A stretch of DNA of 64,000 nucleotides from Desulfosporosinus youngiae DSM 17734 (GTDB lineage Bacteria > Bacillota > Desulfitobacteriia > Desulfitobacteriales > Desulfitobacteriaceae). Made by a program: the position numbers and the translations under genes. The notes under the pieces were generated by a model. That model did not search any database. It saw only the letters and a list, made by a program, of their open reading frames with translations, and was not told where the DNA came from. Position 1 is the first letter of the stretch; the number at the start of each line of letters is the position of its first letter. Location: NCBI RefSeq assembly GCF_000244895.1, contig NZ_CM001441.1, positions 5,112,198 to 5,176,197 of the forward strand, given 5' to 3'. Positions 62,713 through 64,000 of the stretch are shown here, piece by piece.

Positions 62713-64000
62713 ATGAGAAAGACTAAAAAAGCCTTAGCAACCTTAGCCATCGCAGGTATGACTTTAAGCATGCTTCCTTTCAATGCCTTTGCTGCGGTTA
62801 CAGTTCCTGAACGCTTAGCAGGAGTAACAGCTGAACAAACTGCCGTAAAAATTGCTGAACGTACTGGTTGGACAGGCTCTGCTATTCTCGCTTCTTCCGC
62901 TTCTTATGGCATGGTTGATGCTTTGACTGCCGGCCCGCTCGCTTCCGTCCTTGAGGCTCCTATTCTTCTGCAAGGGGCTGGAGATGAACTGAACAAAGAC
63001 ACTAAAGCTGAACTTGAACGACTTGAAGTTGAAACGGTTTATGTTACCAGCGGAACTGCGGTGATCAGTCAGGCCGTTCTGGATCAGCTTGAAGATATGG
63101 ATATCACAGTGGTTTCCCTTGGCGGAAACGATCGATTCGACACCTCTGTTAATATTGCTAAGCAAATGATCGAACTGGAAGCTCCAGTGAGCAAGGTTGC
63201 TGTTGCTTACGGCTGGAAGAACCAGGACGCCCTCTCCATCGCCTCTATTGCTGCTGCTCAGACTCAGCCGATTCTCCTGACCGAGGCGGCGTCAATTCCT
63301 GAAAGTGTCCAGGAGTTCCTGTCTGAGAATGAGGATATTGTTTCAACCGATATTATTGGCGGAACCGCCGTAATCAGTGACGATATCGCAGATGAGTTTC
63401 CTGACGCCACCCGCCACTTTGGCATGACAGCTTATGACACCAATGTTGAAGTGCTTAAGGCTTTTGAGGATATTATAGAGTATGATCATGTTTTCGTAGC
63501 TAATGGGGAAACTGCCATTGATGCTTTAGCCGGGGCACCTCTTGCCGCTCAATATAACGCAGGCATCATTCTTACAGACGGTTCTGCCAATGAAGGCACA
63601 GCCTATGTGAGCGGCAAATTGTCGGCTGACAGTGTGGTAACTGCTTTAGGTGGTACGGCGGTTGTTCCGGACAGCGCCCTTAAAGACTTGATTGAAGCTC
63701 AAGCTGCAGCAGCCGCAAAATTAGCGGCGATCGAGAAGATTGACGGTATCGAACTGGATGGAGATGCCTCTGAGATAACTGCTCAGGATCTTATTGCTGC
63801 CGGTGTCGCTGAGGCCGACGTCATTGAAGCCAACCTGGAAGCTTACCAAACGGCTATTTCCGCAGCAGCGGACGAGGGTCTTAACTCCGCGGAAAAAATT
63901 CAGGCTATGGTTACCGCGGTAAATGCCGCTAAGGCTGCCGAGGCTGCTATTGCAAAAATTGACGGTATTGAACTTGATGGGGATGCCTCTGAAATAACCG
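62713..64000 (+). CDS. S-layer-like CWB2 surface protein, 5' part (runs off the window)
   Basis: At least 429 codons, open to the window end. A signal peptide RKTKKALATLAIAGMTLSML ending AFA (27 residues) is followed by three CWB2 modules (SSASYGMVDALTAGPLASVL, LGGNDRFDTSVNIAKQ, HFGMTAYDTNVEVLK). From about residue 340 an Ala-rich tandem repeat begins: IDGIELDGDASEITA at 63739 recurs at 63958, giving a period of 219 bases (73 residues). A strong GAGGAGG site lies 8-11 bases before the ATG. High Ala/Asp content and the strong start fit an abundant S-layer protein. The C-terminal end is outside the window. Confidence 0.88.
   Translation, partial: MRKTKKALATLAIAGMTLSMLPFNAFAAVTVPERLAGVTAEQTAVKIAERTGWTGSAILASSASYGMVDALTAGPLASVLEAPILLQGAGDELNKDTKAELERLEVETVYVTSGTAVISQAVLDQLEDMDITVVSLGGNDRFDTSVNIAKQMIELEAPVSKVAVAYGWKNQDALSIASIAAAQTQPILLTEAASIPESVQEFLSENEDIVSTDIIGGTAVISDDIADEFPDATRHFGMTAYDTNVEVLKAFEDIIEYDHVFVANGETAIDALAGAPLAAQYNAGIILTDGSANEGTAYVSGKLSADSVVTALGGTAVVPDSALKDLIEAQAAAAAKLAAIEKIDGIELDGDASEITAQDLIAAGVAEADVIEANLEAYQTAISAAADEGLNSAEKIQAMVTAVNAAKAAEAAIAKIDGIELDGDASEIT

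Overview
The window reads as a chromosomal segment of an anaerobic, spore-forming, low-GC Gram-positive bacterium of the Clostridia, most like the Desulfosporosinus/Desulfitobacterium group. The grounds are the gene order maf-radC-mreBCD-PBP2-minCDE-rodA-spoIVFA/spoIVFB-like-rng, a Rex redox repressor, a T-box leader on valS, a ykkC-type (probably ppGpp) riboswitch on citramalate synthase, several cell-wall-binding repeat 2 (CWB2) surface proteins, and a glycyl-radical enzyme. The genus is an inference from gene content; no rRNA is present. Nearly all genes lie on the minus strand.

Region 1 (1-6.1 kb) is an accessory patch. It holds a YifB/ComM ATPase with a REP-associated (RAYT-type) transposase one base upstream, a tiny holin-like toxin, a MazEF module, a coiled-coil gene remnant, a two-gene unit with a nucleotidyltransferase-like protein, and four copies of an unassigned palindromic repeat. 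The last repeat copy abuts a 23-codon remnant of galE.

Region 2 (6.1-27.2 kb) is a surface-polysaccharide locus read right to left. It starts with the Wzz-like YveK, tyrosine kinase CpsD and phosphatase CpsB, then rmlA, rmlB, a truncated thymidylate-kinase-like ORF, rmlC, a DegT-type aminotransferase, two ATP-grasp ligases, the initiating sugar transferase, an epimerase, glycosyltransferases, a degraded neuB-like gene, a Wzy-type polymerase, a glycyl-radical enzyme (GRE), a Wzx flippase, the GRE activase and UDP-galactopyranose mutase. The unusual part is that the GRE and its activase are interleaved and translationally packed with the flippase, which points to radical chemistry on a sugar or sugar substituent. 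rmlD is not in the window.

Region 3 (27.2-33.6 kb) has an SGNH-fold protein that has lost its catalytic Ser and His, facing two large CWB2 surface proteins. Region 4 (33.6-49.1 kb) is the conserved cell-shape, division and sporulation block. Region 5 (49.2-62.4 kb) is housekeeping: aspA, a strongly structured intergenic stretch of about 450 bases (candidate large noncoding RNA), cimA with riboswitch, rex, a SPOR protein, a DUF47-Pit phosphate module behind a Pho-box-like promoter, folC, valS with T-box, and a membrane-anchored FMN glutamate-synthase-like protein. The window ends inside a fourth surface protein, an S-layer-like CWB2 gene with a repeat of about 73 residues.
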